NCBI GenBank assembly: GCA_004173415.1
Contig: SEHC01000119.1
Location: 1-13,068, forward strand
Direction of reading: 5' to 3'
Source: Lysobacteraceae bacterium
GTDB taxonomy: Bacteria; Pseudomonadota; Gammaproteobacteria; Xanthomonadales; Xanthomonadaceae
Length of the DNA: 13,068 bases
Shown here: positions 1-6,609 of the stretch, in pieces
Numbering within the stretch: position 1 is the stretch's first letter
Layout: each line of letters begins with the position of its first letter
Program-made: the position numbers and the translations under genes
Notes under the pieces: generated by a model
Databases searched by the model: none
What the model was told of the DNA's origin: nothing
The model's input: only the letters and a program-made list of their open reading frames with translations

Positions 1-28
1 TGGCTGGGAAATTCCGAACACTCATTCC

Positions 29-42
29 GCAGCGATAGCTGC
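29..42 (+). other. Small hairpin in the hupB leader
   Basis: GCAGC (29-33) and GCTGC (38-42) form a perfect 5-bp stem around a GATA loop, just upstream of the hupB ribosome binding site. It may lie in the hupB 5' untranslated region. A role is not shown; a stem this short arises by chance often. Confidence 0.25.
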
Positions 43-44
43 AC

Positions 45-50
45 ACGGAG
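45..50 (+). promoter_or_regulatory. hupB ribosome binding site
   Basis: ACGGAG lies 7 bases before the ATG at 58 and fixes that start. The promoter itself is not recognisable in the 44 bases available upstream and probably lies outside the window. Confidence 0.7.
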
Positions 51-57
51 TCTTTAC

Positions 58-330
58 ATGAACAAATCCGATCTGATCGATGCCGTCGCCGAAAGCGCCG
101 ACCTCAGCAAGGCTGATGCAGCCCGCGCCGTCGACGCAGTGATCTCCTCCGTCACCAAGGCGCTCAAGAAGGGCGACAGCGTGACCGTGGTCGGCTTCGG
201 CACCTTCCAGGTGCGCGAGCGTGCCGCCCGTACGGGTCGTAACCCGAAGACCGGCGACACCATCAATATCGGTGCTTCGAAAAATCCTGCATTCAAGGCT
301 GGCAAGGCGCTGAAGGATGCCGTAAACTAA
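58..330 (+). CDS. hupB: DNA-binding protein HU-beta
   Basis: A 90-residue nucleoid-associated protein of the HU/IHF family, the usual length. HU dimers bind and bend DNA without sequence specificity and help compact the chromosome. The start MNKSDLIDAVAE is the standard HU opening. The DNA-binding arm signature GFGTFQVRERAARTGRNP (about residues 46-63) is intact, as is the C-terminal NPAFKAGKALKDAVN. A good ribosome binding site precedes ATG 58. In relatives the gene commonly follows lon and precedes tRNA-Val, tRNA-Asp and ppiD; the downstream part of that order is seen here, and the lon side is outside the window. HU rather than IHF is chosen because of the whole-protein match to HU-beta wording. 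Nothing unusual is seen in the protein. Confidence 0.97.
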   Translation: MNKSDLIDAVAESADLSKADAARAVDAVISSVTKALKKGDSVTVVGFGTFQVRERAARTGRNPKTGDTINIGASKNPAFKAGKALKDAVN

Positions 331-340
331 TCCGCTCGCC

Positions 341-360
341 GCCGATACTTTGGTGTCGGC
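341..360 (+). terminator. Hairpin after hupB, weak terminator or processing stem
   Basis: GCCGATAC (341-348) pairs with GTGTCGGC (353-360), 8 bp with one G-T wobble, around a TTTG loop. Only TT follows, so it lacks the U-run of a strong intrinsic terminator. It ends 9 bases before tRNA-Val. It may stop part of the hupB transcript, protect its 3' end, or leave the tRNAs co-transcribed with hupB. Confidence 0.4.
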
Positions 361-369
361 TTAGCACTA

Positions 370-444
370 GGGTGCTTAGCTCAGCGGTAGAGCGTCTCCC
401 TTACACGGAGAGGGTCGGGGGTTCGAAACCCTCAGCACCCACCA
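370..444 (+). tRNA. tRNA-Val (TAC anticodon)
   Basis: Full cloverleaf. The acceptor arm GGGTGCT (370-376) pairs with AGCACCC (434-440), with discriminator A441 and an encoded CCA at 442-444. The anticodon stem TCTCC/GGAGA encloses the loop CTTACAC, with anticodon TAC at 402-404 (valine, reading GUA/GUG). The T-arm GGGGGTTCGAAACCCTC is standard. It is the first of a two-tRNA unit with tRNA-Asp. No convincing promoter of its own is seen in the 39 bases after hupB, so co-transcription with hupB is possible. Confidence 0.97.
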
Positions 445-455
445 CCCTAGGGTGG
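442..455. repeat. Perfect 14-bp palindrome over the tRNA-Val CCA end
   Basis: CCACCCT (442-448) is followed directly by its reverse complement AGGGTGG (449-455). The left half includes the encoded CCA of tRNA-Val. As RNA it would have almost no loop, so it is better viewed as a DNA palindrome or a spacer element that could affect 3' processing. Confidence 0.5.
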
Positions 456-501
456 AGCGTTTGAAGGGTCCAGGCCCGGATGACGAAGAGTTCTTCAAAG
501 C

Positions 502-578
502 GGAGTGGTAGTTCAGTCGGTTAGAATGCTGGCCTGTCACGCCGGAGGTCGCGGGTTCGAGTCCCGTCCACTCCGCCA
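502..578 (+). tRNA. tRNA-Asp (GTC anticodon)
   Basis: Acceptor GGAGTGG (502-508) pairs with CCACTCC (568-574), with discriminator G575 and an encoded CCA at 576-578. The anticodon loop CTGTCAC (534-540) holds GTC at 536-538, which reads GAC/GAU. The D-arm and the T-arm GCGGGTTCGAGTCCCGT match gammaproteobacterial tRNA-Asp closely. It sits 57 bases after tRNA-Val and 11 bases before a strong terminator hairpin, so the two tRNAs probably leave the template as one transcript. Confidence 0.97.
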
Positions 579-589
579 TTTTTGAGCCG

Positions 590-616
590 AAAGGGCGCCG
601 CAAGGCGCCCTTTCTG
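590..616 (+). terminator. Intrinsic terminator after the tRNA pair
   Basis: AAAGGGCGCC (590-599) and GGCGCCCTTT (604-613) form a perfect 10-bp stem closed by a GCAA tetraloop. The TTT closing the stem and the following CTGTTT give a broken U-rich tail. It ends the tRNA-Val/tRNA-Asp transcript. Confidence 0.85.
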
Positions 617-698
617 TTTGCGCGGGGCGCCGGTTCCCGCCATGTTCCGGACCTGGCCGCATCCGGCCTGCCGGACCCGTGCGGGACGCCGGCTGGCT

Positions 699-726
699 TT
701 GGGAAGCGGCCGAAGCGCGCTAAACT
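699..726 (+). promoter_or_regulatory. Possible sigma-70 promoter for ppiD
   Basis: TTGGGA (699-704), a 16-base spacer and TAAACT (721-726) resemble -35 and -10 boxes. Transcription would start near 733, about 26 bases before the ppiD ATG at 759. Only AGG (744-746) resembles a ribosome binding site, with a long spacing. The rest of the 137 bases between the tRNA terminator and ppiD shows nothing else. Confidence 0.35.
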
Positions 727-758
727 GCGCGGCTTACGAAATCAGGCGTTATTCCCCG

Positions 759-2461
759 ATGCTGCAGAAACTACGCGACAAGACCTCCGGCTGGATCGCC
801 ACCGTGGTGCTGACCAGAAGGTCCTGGCCCTTACCGCCAAGCGGTCCAACGTGGTGGTCAGCGACGCCATCGTGCGCAAGGCGATTTCCGACGAGCCGGC
901 CTTCCAGGTGGACGGGAAGTTCGACCAGTCGCGCTATGCAATGGTGTTGTCCTCGCAGACCCCGGCCCTGACTCCGGTCGAGTTCCAGAACCGGATCCGC
1001 CAGAGCATGCAGGAGGAACTGGTGCCCAACGGCATCCGCCAGTCCGACTTCGTCACCGACAAGGAGTTCGCGCGTCTGGTCAAGCTGTTGTTCGAGACCC
1101 GCGACGTCACCCTGGTGGCAGTGCCCGCGCCGGTGGCCGACGCAGCGGCGGCCGAGGTGAACGACAGCCAGGTCAAGGCCTGGTACGACAGCCACGCCAA
1201 CGACTTCAAGCAGGGTGAATCGGTGACCCTCGAATACGTCGAGGTGGATGGCAATGCATTGCCCGCAGCGACCGCGCAGGCCGTCGACGATGCGGCGCTG
1301 CGCAAGCGCTATGAGGCGGAGAAGTCGCGCTTCATGAGCACCGAGCAGCGCCTGGCTTCGCACATCCTGGTCACCGTCGCGGCGGATGCCGACGCGGCGA
1401 CCCGCAAGGCGGCGGAGCAGAAGGCTGCCGCGCTGGCGACGCAGGCAAAGGCCGCCGGCGGGGACTTCGCCGCGCTCGCCAAGGCCAATTCCCAGGACCC
1501 GGGTTCCAAGGATGCTGGCGGCGACCTGGGCTGGGTCGAGAAGGGCGTGATGGCCAAGCCTTTCGACGATGCGTTGTTCTCCATGCGGTCGGGCGAGATC
1601 CGCGGCCCGGTGCTGACCGATTTCGGTTATCACGTGCTGCAGCTGCGTGAAATCAAGCCGGGCCAGGGCAAGTCCTTCGAGGAAGTCCGTGATGAGCTCG
1701 CGCGCGAACAGGCGGACGCCGACGGCGAGCGTGCCTACAACGAACTCGCCGGCCGCCTGGTCAACGAGGTGCTGAAGAACCCGACCTCCCTGGGCCCGGC
1801 GGCGCAGTCCGTCGGCCTGCAGGTGCAGCGGGTCGGGCCGTTCTCCCGGGCCACCGCCTCGGGCATCGCGACCAATCCGGCGGTCCTGCGCGCCGCGTTC
1901 TCCGATACCCTGGTGCAGGATGGCACCGCCAGCGATCCGATCGAGATGGGGCCGCGGCACAGCGTGGTCATCCGCGTCGTCCAGCACACACCGGAGCAGG
2001 CCCAGCCCCTGGCCCAGGTGCGCGATGCGGTGATCACGGCAATCCGCGCCGATCGCGCGGCCAAGGCCGCCGAGGCCGCCGCCGATGCGATCCTCGCCCG
2101 CGTCGCCAAGGGAGAGACCCTGCAGGCGGTGGCCGCCGCAGGGAAGCTGCAGGTTGGCGAGATCCCGGGCATTCCGCGCGGGCAGCCGGTTCCGTCTCCC
2201 GAGATCAACCAGGCGATCTTCGAAGCCCCGCGTCCGGCCCCGGGCAAGGTTTCGACCGGCAAGGCCATGCTGCCCAATGGCAGCTACGCGGTGTTCGCGG
2301 TCACCAAGGTCGATGACGGCGACCCGGCCAAGATCCCGGAACAGAACCGCGTCCAGCTGCGCCAGCAGGTAGCGGAAGTGCAGGGAGCGGCGGCGGTCGA
2401 GTCGTTCGTGGGCGCCCTGCGCAAGAAGTTCAAGGTGACCCGACACGAAGACCGGCTCTGA
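759..2461 (+). pseudogene. ppiD: Broken ppiD, periplasmic folding factor with internal deletion
   Basis: PpiD is an inner-membrane-anchored periplasmic chaperone with a parvulin domain that works near the Sec translocon on emerging outer-membrane proteins. The N-terminus is present at ATG 759: MLQKLRDKTSGWIATVVL, the basic start and the beginning of the membrane segment. At about 811-814 the sequence jumps to DQKVLALTAKRSNVVVSD, which in the family lies roughly 75-90 codons further on. The two parts are in different frames (a -1 shift would be needed), so translation from 759 stops at 969-971. The rest, in frame to TGA 2459-2461, is well preserved for 549 codons. It includes the parvulin domain at about 1352-1654 (ASHILV, GGDLGW, GPVLTDFGYHVLQL). 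Starting at GTG 851 gives a 536-residue product lacking anchor and signal, which could not reach the periplasm. Either the gene is dead or the assembly has lost about 230-270 bases here. No slippery heptamer is seen at the junction. Confidence 0.88.
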
Positions 2462-2477
2462 CAGCCGGCGTGACCAT

Positions 2478-2508
2478 AAAAAAGCCCGGCACTGCCGGGC
2501 TTTTTTTT
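2478..2508. terminator. Bidirectional terminator between ppiD and fabI
   Basis: GCCCGGC (2484-2490) and GCCGGGC (2494-2500) form a perfect stem with an ACT loop. Six A's lie before it (2478-2483) and eight T's after it (2501-2508). It can therefore act on both strands, stopping ppiD from the left and fabI from the right. Confidence 0.93.
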
Positions 2509-2526
2509 GCGTCGGGCGGTCGCTGT

Positions 2527-3318
2527 CTACTCCTGGCCGATCCCGGTCATGCCCAGGATGTTGTAGCCGGCGTCGACGTAGGTGATTTCACCGGTGATCC
2601 CGGCGGCCAGGTCCGAACACAGGAAGGCGCCCACGTTGCCGACGTCCTCGATGGTGACGGTGCGGCGCATCGGCGAATACGCCTCCACGTGACCGAGGAT
2701 GCTGCGGAAGCCACCGATGCCTGCGGCGGCCAGAGTCTTGATCGGTCCGGCTGAGACCGCGTTGACGCGGATCCCCTCCGGTCCCAGGTTCAGGGCGAGG
2801 TAGCGGACCGTGGCTTCCAGGCTGGCCTTGGCCACGCCCATCACGTTGTAGTTCTGCAGGGCGCGCTCGGCGCCCAGGTAGCTCAGGGTCAGTACCGCTC
2901 CCTTGCGACCCTGCATGGCGGGCCGGGCCGCCTTGCACAGGGCGGCCAGCGAATACGCGGAGATGTCGTGGGCCTGGGCGAAATTCTCCCGGGTCAGGCC
3001 ATCCAGGAATTGCCCGGTGATGGCCTCGCGCGGCGCGAAGGCGATGGCATGGACGAGGATGTCGAAGCCGTCCCAGTGCTGGGCCAGCTGCTCGAAGCAG
3101 GCGGCGATCTGGGCGTCGTCGGCGACGTCCAACGGCAGCACGATGCTGCTGCCGAACTCGGCCGCGGCTTTTTCCACCCGACCCTTGAGCCGGTCGTTCT
3201 GGTAGGTGAAAGCCAGTTCCGCGCCTTCGCGGTGCATGGCTTCGGCAATGCCCGAGGCGATGGAACGATCGCTGGCGATGCCGGTGATGAGTGCACGCTT
3301 GCCCTGCAGGAAACCCAT
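2527..3318 (-). CDS. fabI: Enoyl-ACP reductase (NADH) FabI
   Basis: A 263-residue short-chain dehydrogenase-type reductase. It carries out the last step of each fatty acid elongation cycle, reducing trans-2-enoyl-ACP with NADH in the cytoplasm. The start MGFLQGKRALITG is the family's usual opening, and the ATG (at 3318) follows GCGAGAG on the minus strand; the reading frame stays open 22 codons further upstream but that part has no family match. Visible marks are the cofactor loop GIASDRSIA (13-21), Tyr147 and the catalytic Tyr157 and Lys164 in YNVMGVAK, and the C-terminal RRTVTIEDVG and CSDLAAGITGE. Position 93 (HAIAFAP) is Ala where E. coli has Gly93, a site of triclosan/diazaborine resistance mutations; Ala also occurs in wild-type FabI of S. 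aureus, so no resistance is inferred. It stands alone, ended by the bidirectional terminator. Confidence 0.97.
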   Translation of the reverse strand: MGFLQGKRALITGIASDRSIASGIAEAMHREGAELAFTYQNDRLKGRVEKAAAEFGSSIVLPLDVADDAQIAACFEQLAQHWDGFDILVHAIAFAPREAITGQFLDGLTRENFAQAHDISAYSLAALCKAARPAMQGRKGAVLTLSYLGAERALQNYNVMGVAKASLEATVRYLALNLGPEGIRVNAVSAGPIKTLAAAGIGGFRSILGHVEAYSPMRRTVTIEDVGNVGAFLCSDLAAGITGEITYVDAGYNILGMTGIGQE

Positions 3319-3368
3319 GGATTCTCTCGCTGATTGGAGTTGCGGCTCTATTTTGCCACTTTCGGCAC

Positions 3369-3385
3369 GATGCCGGTCCGGCATC
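3369..3385 (-). terminator. Hairpin between mltD and fabI
   Basis: GATGCCG (3369-3375) and CGGCATC (3379-3385) pair perfectly around a GTC loop, 16 bases past the mltD stop on the minus strand. No T-run follows, so it is at best a weak terminator or an mRNA-end stem. The fabI promoter must lie in or upstream of this 82-base gap, but no clear boxes are seen. Confidence 0.3.
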
Positions 3386-3400
3386 TGGCTGCCGGCCAGC

Positions 3401-4618
3401 TCACTTGTCGCCGGCGGCGTCCAGTTTCAGGATCATGCCGGGCTTCAGCACCGCTGAACTGGCGAGGCCATTGCGCTTCAACAGCTGCTGCGGCTGCAGG
3501 CCATGGCGGCGCGCGATGGACCATGCCGACTCCCCGCGACGCACGGTGTGCGAGCCAGTGGCGGCGGCAACCCCGTTGCTGGGCGGCGACGGCGTGGAGG
3601 CGAGCGCGGCGCTGGAGGTGGGGGGTAGCGGTTCGGCCGCCAGGGTCGAGCCGATGGCCGGATCCGGCCCGGTCTGGCCGCTGGCAGGAGCGAGTACGCG
3701 GAGCGCTTTGCCACCGCGCGGGATCCCGCCGGCCAGTGCGGGGTTCAACCGTCGCAGCAAGGCCGGGTCGTGGCCCTGCAGTCCGGCCCACGCATCCAGG
3801 CTGGAAATGTTGCCGGGCAGGGCCTGCGACGCCAGCCGCGGCACCGGCCGGTCGAGCGACTGCATCCACTCGGCGCGGTCGTCGGCTACCTGCAGTACGC
3901 AGGCCAAGGCGTGCAGCTTTTCCACATAGGCATGGGTGATGCCGGAAAGACCGCGCAATTGCTCGGGCCTGGCATTGCGCGCGTTCATCCCGGCACCGCG
4001 CATCGACTGCAGCAGGCGGTACTCGCCCGCGTTGTACGCCATGACCGCCAGCCGCCAGTCCCCGCCGAACATGCCGTGCAGGGTCTTGAGGTAGCGGACC
4101 GCGGCCTGGGTGGAGTCGACCGGCGACAGCCTGCCGTCGTAGCCGGCGCGCATGGCCACGCCATGGTTGCGGGCGGTGATGCCGATGAACTGCCACAGGC
4201 CCGCGGGCCCGCTGGGGCTGCGTGCGCCCGGCTTGTAGCCGCTCTCCACGAACGGGATCAAGGCGTACTCGGTGGGGAGGCTGGCTTCACGCAGCGCGTC
4301 GACCACGTAGCCGAACAGCGGCAGCAGGTCCTCGCCGCTCCTGGCCAGTTGCCCCGGGGCGTGGCCGAAGTGCTTCTTCCAGCGGACGTTGGTCGCGTCC
4401 GCATTGCAGGTGGGGTCGGCAAGGCCGGCGCGGAAGCTTTCGTAGATCTCGCGTCCGTTGCGCTGGCTGGAAGCCGGCGCCCGAGGCAGGTCGATGGGCG
4501 CTCCAGCAACGCCGACCGGCTCGGCCTGGTCCGGAGCGGCCGGGCCGGCCAGCGCCGTGGCCGAGATGAGCGAGGCGCACAGCAACAGCCATGCGCCGCG
4601 GACAGCCGGCGACCTCAT
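3401..4618 (-). CDS. mltD: MltD-like lytic transglycosylase with LysM domain
   Basis: A 405-residue exported murein lytic transglycosylase. This class cleaves the MurNAc-GlcNAc bond in peptidoglycan to form 1,6-anhydroMurNAc ends during wall turnover. Residues 1-24 look like a Sec signal peptide (MRSPAVRGAWLLLCASL, cleavage likely after ATALA). No proper lipobox is seen, unlike E. coli MltD, which is a lipoprotein. The SLT catalytic domain follows (about 100-235), with catalytic Glu125 in PFVESGY, then SPSGPAGLWQF and the MAYNAGEYR motif. A Pro/Ala/Ser-rich linker leads to one C-terminal LysM repeat (about 357-399, HTVRRGESAWSIARRHGL), which binds glycan strands; E. coli MltD has two. The ATG at 4618 overlaps the gloB stop as ATGA, so the two are probably translated together, as in E. 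coli where mltD also neighbours gloB. Confidence 0.9.
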   Translation of the reverse strand: MRSPAVRGAWLLLCASLISATALAGPAAPDQAEPVGVAGAPIDLPRAPASSQRNGREIYESFRAGLADPTCNADATNVRWKKHFGHAPGQLARSGEDLLPLFGYVVDALREASLPTEYALIPFVESGYKPGARSPSGPAGLWQFIGITARNHGVAMRAGYDGRLSPVDSTQAAVRYLKTLHGMFGGDWRLAVMAYNAGEYRLLQSMRGAGMNARNARPEQLRGLSGITHAYVEKLHALACVLQVADDRAEWMQSLDRPVPRLASQALPGNISSLDAWAGLQGHDPALLRRLNPALAGGIPRGGKALRVLAPASGQTGPDPAIGSTLAAEPLPPTSSAALASTPSPPSNGVAAATGSHTVRRGESAWSIARRHGLQPQQLLKRNGLASSAVLKPGMILKLDAAGDK

Positions 4619-5382
4619 GCGCCGAAGGCGTCCTTCCAGCGCCGCAGCTCGGCGAAGGTCTCGACGCGGTCGACCGGCATCCGGCCCAGGCGACGGGCGA
4701 CGGCGTCCGACACGGCGGGCGCGTCCACGCGCAGGAACGGATTGGTGGCCAGCTCGGTGGCCAGGGTGGAAGGCAGGGTGGGGCGTCCGGAGTGGCGCAT
4801 GGCTTGGGCTTCCTCGGTGCGGCGACGCAGGGCGGCGTTGGCGGGATCCACGGCCCGGGCGAAGGCGGCGTTGGCCAGAGTGTACTCGTGCCCGCAGCAC
4901 ACGGCTGTGCGCCCGGGCAGGGTTGCGAAAAGATCCAGCGACGCCAACATCTGCGTCGGGGTGCCCTCGAACAGGCGGCCACAGCCCATGCTGAACAGGG
5001 TGTCCCCGCAGAACAGATGGCCCTCGGCGCCGTGGAAGGCGATATGGCTGAGAGTGTGGCCAGGCACGGCCAATACCTCGAAGTCCCACCCGTTCAGGTG
5101 GAAATGGTCGCCATGTCCCACCCGTTCGGTCGCGTCCGGGATGCGCGGGTCGTGCGGCGCGTAAACCGGCAAGGTCGGCCAGCGCTGGCGCAACGCGGCC
5201 ACGCCGCCGCTGTGGTCGGCATGGTGATGGGTGACGAGGATGCCCGCCGGCCACATTCCCAGCTCGCTGGCGGCAAGCACCGGCGCAGCGTCGCCCGGGT
5301 CGACGATGACCGCATTGCCCTCGTCGTCGACCAGGGCCCAGATGTAATTGTCTTCGAAGGCGGGCAGGGCAGTCAGGCGCAT
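4615..5382 (-). CDS. gloB: Hydroxyacylglutathione hydrolase (glyoxalase II)
   Basis: A 255-residue metallo-beta-lactamase-fold thioesterase. It hydrolyses S-lactoylglutathione to lactate and glutathione, the second step of methylglyoxal detoxification, in the cytoplasm. The start MRLTALPAFEDNYIW is typical. Metal ligands are present: THHHADH at 51-57 (His52, His54, Asp56, His57), His109 in PGHT, Asp127 in GDTLF and His165 in CGHEYT. The C-terminal HAGH-type domain (about 166-255), with NPFLRVD, supports GloB over generic MBL proteins. Length matches the family. The stop overlaps the mltD start on the same strand. The start is 61 bases from the divergent yafS-like gene. No strong ribosome binding site is seen: the upstream minus strand is C-rich, with GGTGA only 3 bases from the ATG. 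Confidence 0.96.
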   Translation of the reverse strand: MRLTALPAFEDNYIWALVDDEGNAVIVDPGDAAPVLAASELGMWPAGILVTHHHADHSGGVAALRQRWPTLPVYAPHDPRIPDATERVGHGDHFHLNGWDFEVLAVPGHTLSHIAFHGAEGHLFCGDTLFSMGCGRLFEGTPTQMLASLDLFATLPGRTAVCCGHEYTLANAAFARAVDPANAALRRRTEEAQAMRHSGRPTLPSTLATELATNPFLRVDAPAVSDAVARRLGRMPVDRVETFAELRRWKDAFGA

Positions 5383-5430
5383 GGGTCACCGGGGGAGGGG
5401 CAAAACAGGGCGACCGTCCGGGCCGTCCTC

Positions 5431-5436
5431 TACAAT
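5431..5436 (+). promoter_or_regulatory. -10 box giving a probably leaderless yafS transcript
   Basis: TACAAT (5431-5436) is a 5/6 match to the -10 consensus. It lies 7 bases before the ATG at 5444, so transcription would begin at or next to the start codon. The -35 region is weak (no TTGACA-like hexamer at 16-18 bases). The same CTACAATCC string occurs before the DUF6165 gene at 8929-8937. Confidence 0.55.
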
Positions 5437-5443
5437 CCCGAAC

Positions 5444-6112
5444 ATGCCTGTCCTGCAGATCAGCCGTCAACCCGATGCCCTGGCCTGGTTCGATACGGTA
5501 AAGGGTCGCTCCGTACTGACGGCCGAGCAGCAGGTCATTGGCGCGGCTTTCGCCGCCCGGCCCGCGCGCCAGCCGTGGCTGTGGCTCGCCCCGGCCTTCA
5601 CCTCGCACCCGGGCATGGAGCCGGCTCCGGTGGCGCCACCGGGCAGCGTGCTGCTGCGGCCGTTCCGGGACCACTACGCAGGCAGCCTCCAATGCGCCCT
5701 GCCGTTGCCGCTGGCCGACGAATCGGTGGGCAACCTGATCGTCCAGCATGTGCTGGATGACGAACGGGAAGGCCTGCTGGAGGAATGTGAGCGGATCCTG
5801 GAGCCGGGTGGGCGGTTGTGGCTGTTCGCGCTGAACCCCTGGAGTCCCTATCGCGCCCGCTGGCGTCGCAGCGGCCTGGTCGCCCGGGATGCCCACTATT
5901 GGCACCTGCGCCTGCGCCGTCTCGGCCTGCAGCCCTGCGACAGCGACGTGGCCTATCTCGGCCCAGTGTGGCGTCCGGCAGTCGCCGCAGCGGGGAGGGG
6001 TCCGTCGCGCCTGCGGGTGGCCTGCGTGATGGAAGTGGAGAAACGGACCGCCGCGCTGATTCCCCCGGCGCCGGTGAGCCGGCACTGGCAGACCGGCGCG
6101 GCAACCGCATGA
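5444..6112 (+). CDS. YafS-like SAM-dependent methyltransferase-fold protein
   Basis: A 222-residue protein of the class I methyltransferase type-11 kind, in the position of E. coli yafS (between gloB and rnhA). The C-terminal half shows the fold: LPLADESVGNLIVQHVLDD (about 89-107, motif II and the strand with the usual acidic helix start), then LLEECERILEPGGRLWLFAL (motif III, PGG turn), then NPWSPYRARW, a string shared with xanthomonad relatives. The glycine-rich SAM loop expected near the N-terminus (GxGxG) is missing: the place holds WLWLAPA. E. coli YafS is also poor there, so this is a family trait more than damage. The substrate is unknown, and catalysis itself is uncertain. The start is the first ATG after TACAAT; no ribosome binding site fits. 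The stop sits in an ATGA at 6109-6112, shortly before rnhA. Confidence 0.75.
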   Translation: MPVLQISRQPDALAWFDTVKGRSVLTAEQQVIGAAFAARPARQPWLWLAPAFTSHPGMEPAPVAPPGSVLLRPFRDHYAGSLQCALPLPLADESVGNLIVQHVLDDEREGLLEECERILEPGGRLWLFALNPWSPYRARWRRSGLVARDAHYWHLRLRRLGLQPCDSDVAYLGPVWRPAVAAAGRGPSRLRVACVMEVEKRTAALIPPAPVSRHWQTGAATA

Positions 6113-6156
6113 ACGAACAAGACAACGGCATTGGCATCGACGGAAACAGGCAAGCA

Positions 6157-6609
6157 ATGAAAGCAGTGGAAATACATACGGATGGTTCTTGCCTGGGCAA
6201 TCCCGGCCCTGGTGGCTGGGCGGCAGTGCTGCGGTACCAGGGCCGCGAGCGCGAACTGGCCGGGGGCGAGGCCCAGACCACCAACAACCGCATGGAGCTG
6301 ATGGCCGCGATCATGGCCCTGGAAACGCTCAGCGAACCCTGCCGGGTAATCCTGCAGACCGACTCGCAATACGTGCGCCAGGGCATCACCGAGTGGATGG
6401 CCAACTGGCTGCGCCGCCACTGGAAGACCGCCGGTGGCGATCCGGTCAAGAATCGCGACCTGTGGGAGCGCCTGCATGCCGCGACCCAGCGGCACGTGAT
6501 CGAATGGCGCTGGGTCAAGGGCCATTCCGGGGATCCGGACAACGAGCGCGTGGACCTGCTGGCCCGCGAGGCAGCGATCCGGCACCGCGCCTCCAGCCCG
6601 ATCGCATGA
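6157..6609 (+). CDS. rnhA: Ribonuclease HI
   Basis: A 150-residue RNase HI. It cuts the RNA strand of RNA-DNA hybrids and so removes R-loops and RNA primers. The catalytic set is complete: Asp9 (HTDGSCLGNPGPGG), Glu47 (NNRMEL), Asp69 (TDSQYV), His123 and Asp133 (NERVDLLAR). The WKTAGGDPVKN basic handle region is present. The start chosen is ATG 6157 (MKAVEIHTDG), the normal family start, with AGG 6 bases before it. An in-frame ATG at 6109 overlaps the methyltransferase stop as ATGA and would add 16 residues with no family match; it could serve translational coupling. The stop overlaps the next ATG (6606-6609). The yafS, rnhA and dnaQ neighbourhood is as in E. coli, but here all three point the same way. 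Confidence 0.97.
   Translation: MKAVEIHTDGSCLGNPGPGGWAAVLRYQGRERELAGGEAQTTNNRMELMAAIMALETLSEPCRVILQTDSQYVRQGITEWMANWLRRHWKTAGGDPVKNRDLWERLHAATQRHVIEWRWVKGHSGDPDNERVDLLAREAAIRHRASSPIA

Noticed and set aside
376..603. Minus-strand open frame of 75 codons with WTGLEPATSGVTGQHSNRLN-like wording
   Set aside because: It is the reverse complement of the two tRNA genes. This wording is a well-known false protein produced by tRNA antisense translation.
804..815. Programmed -1 frameshift as the explanation for split ppiD
   Set aside because: No slippery heptamer or following stem is visible, and family residues are missing, not merely shifted.
749..2446. 565-codon open frame antisense to ppiD
   Set aside because: A high-GC shadow frame made of His/Arg/Gly/Leu-rich wording, with no domain and with ppiD clearly coding on the other strand.
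6109..6156. Earlier rnhA start at ATG 6109 overlapping the yafS-like stop
   Set aside because: Adds 16 residues with no match to the family, which begins at MKAVEIHTDG; kept only as a possible coupling start.
4619..6157. Long upstream extension of the mltD frame (to 918 codons)
   Set aside because: It passes antisense or out of frame through gloB and the yafS-like gene; the signal peptide at ATG 4618 and the ATGA overlap give the true start.
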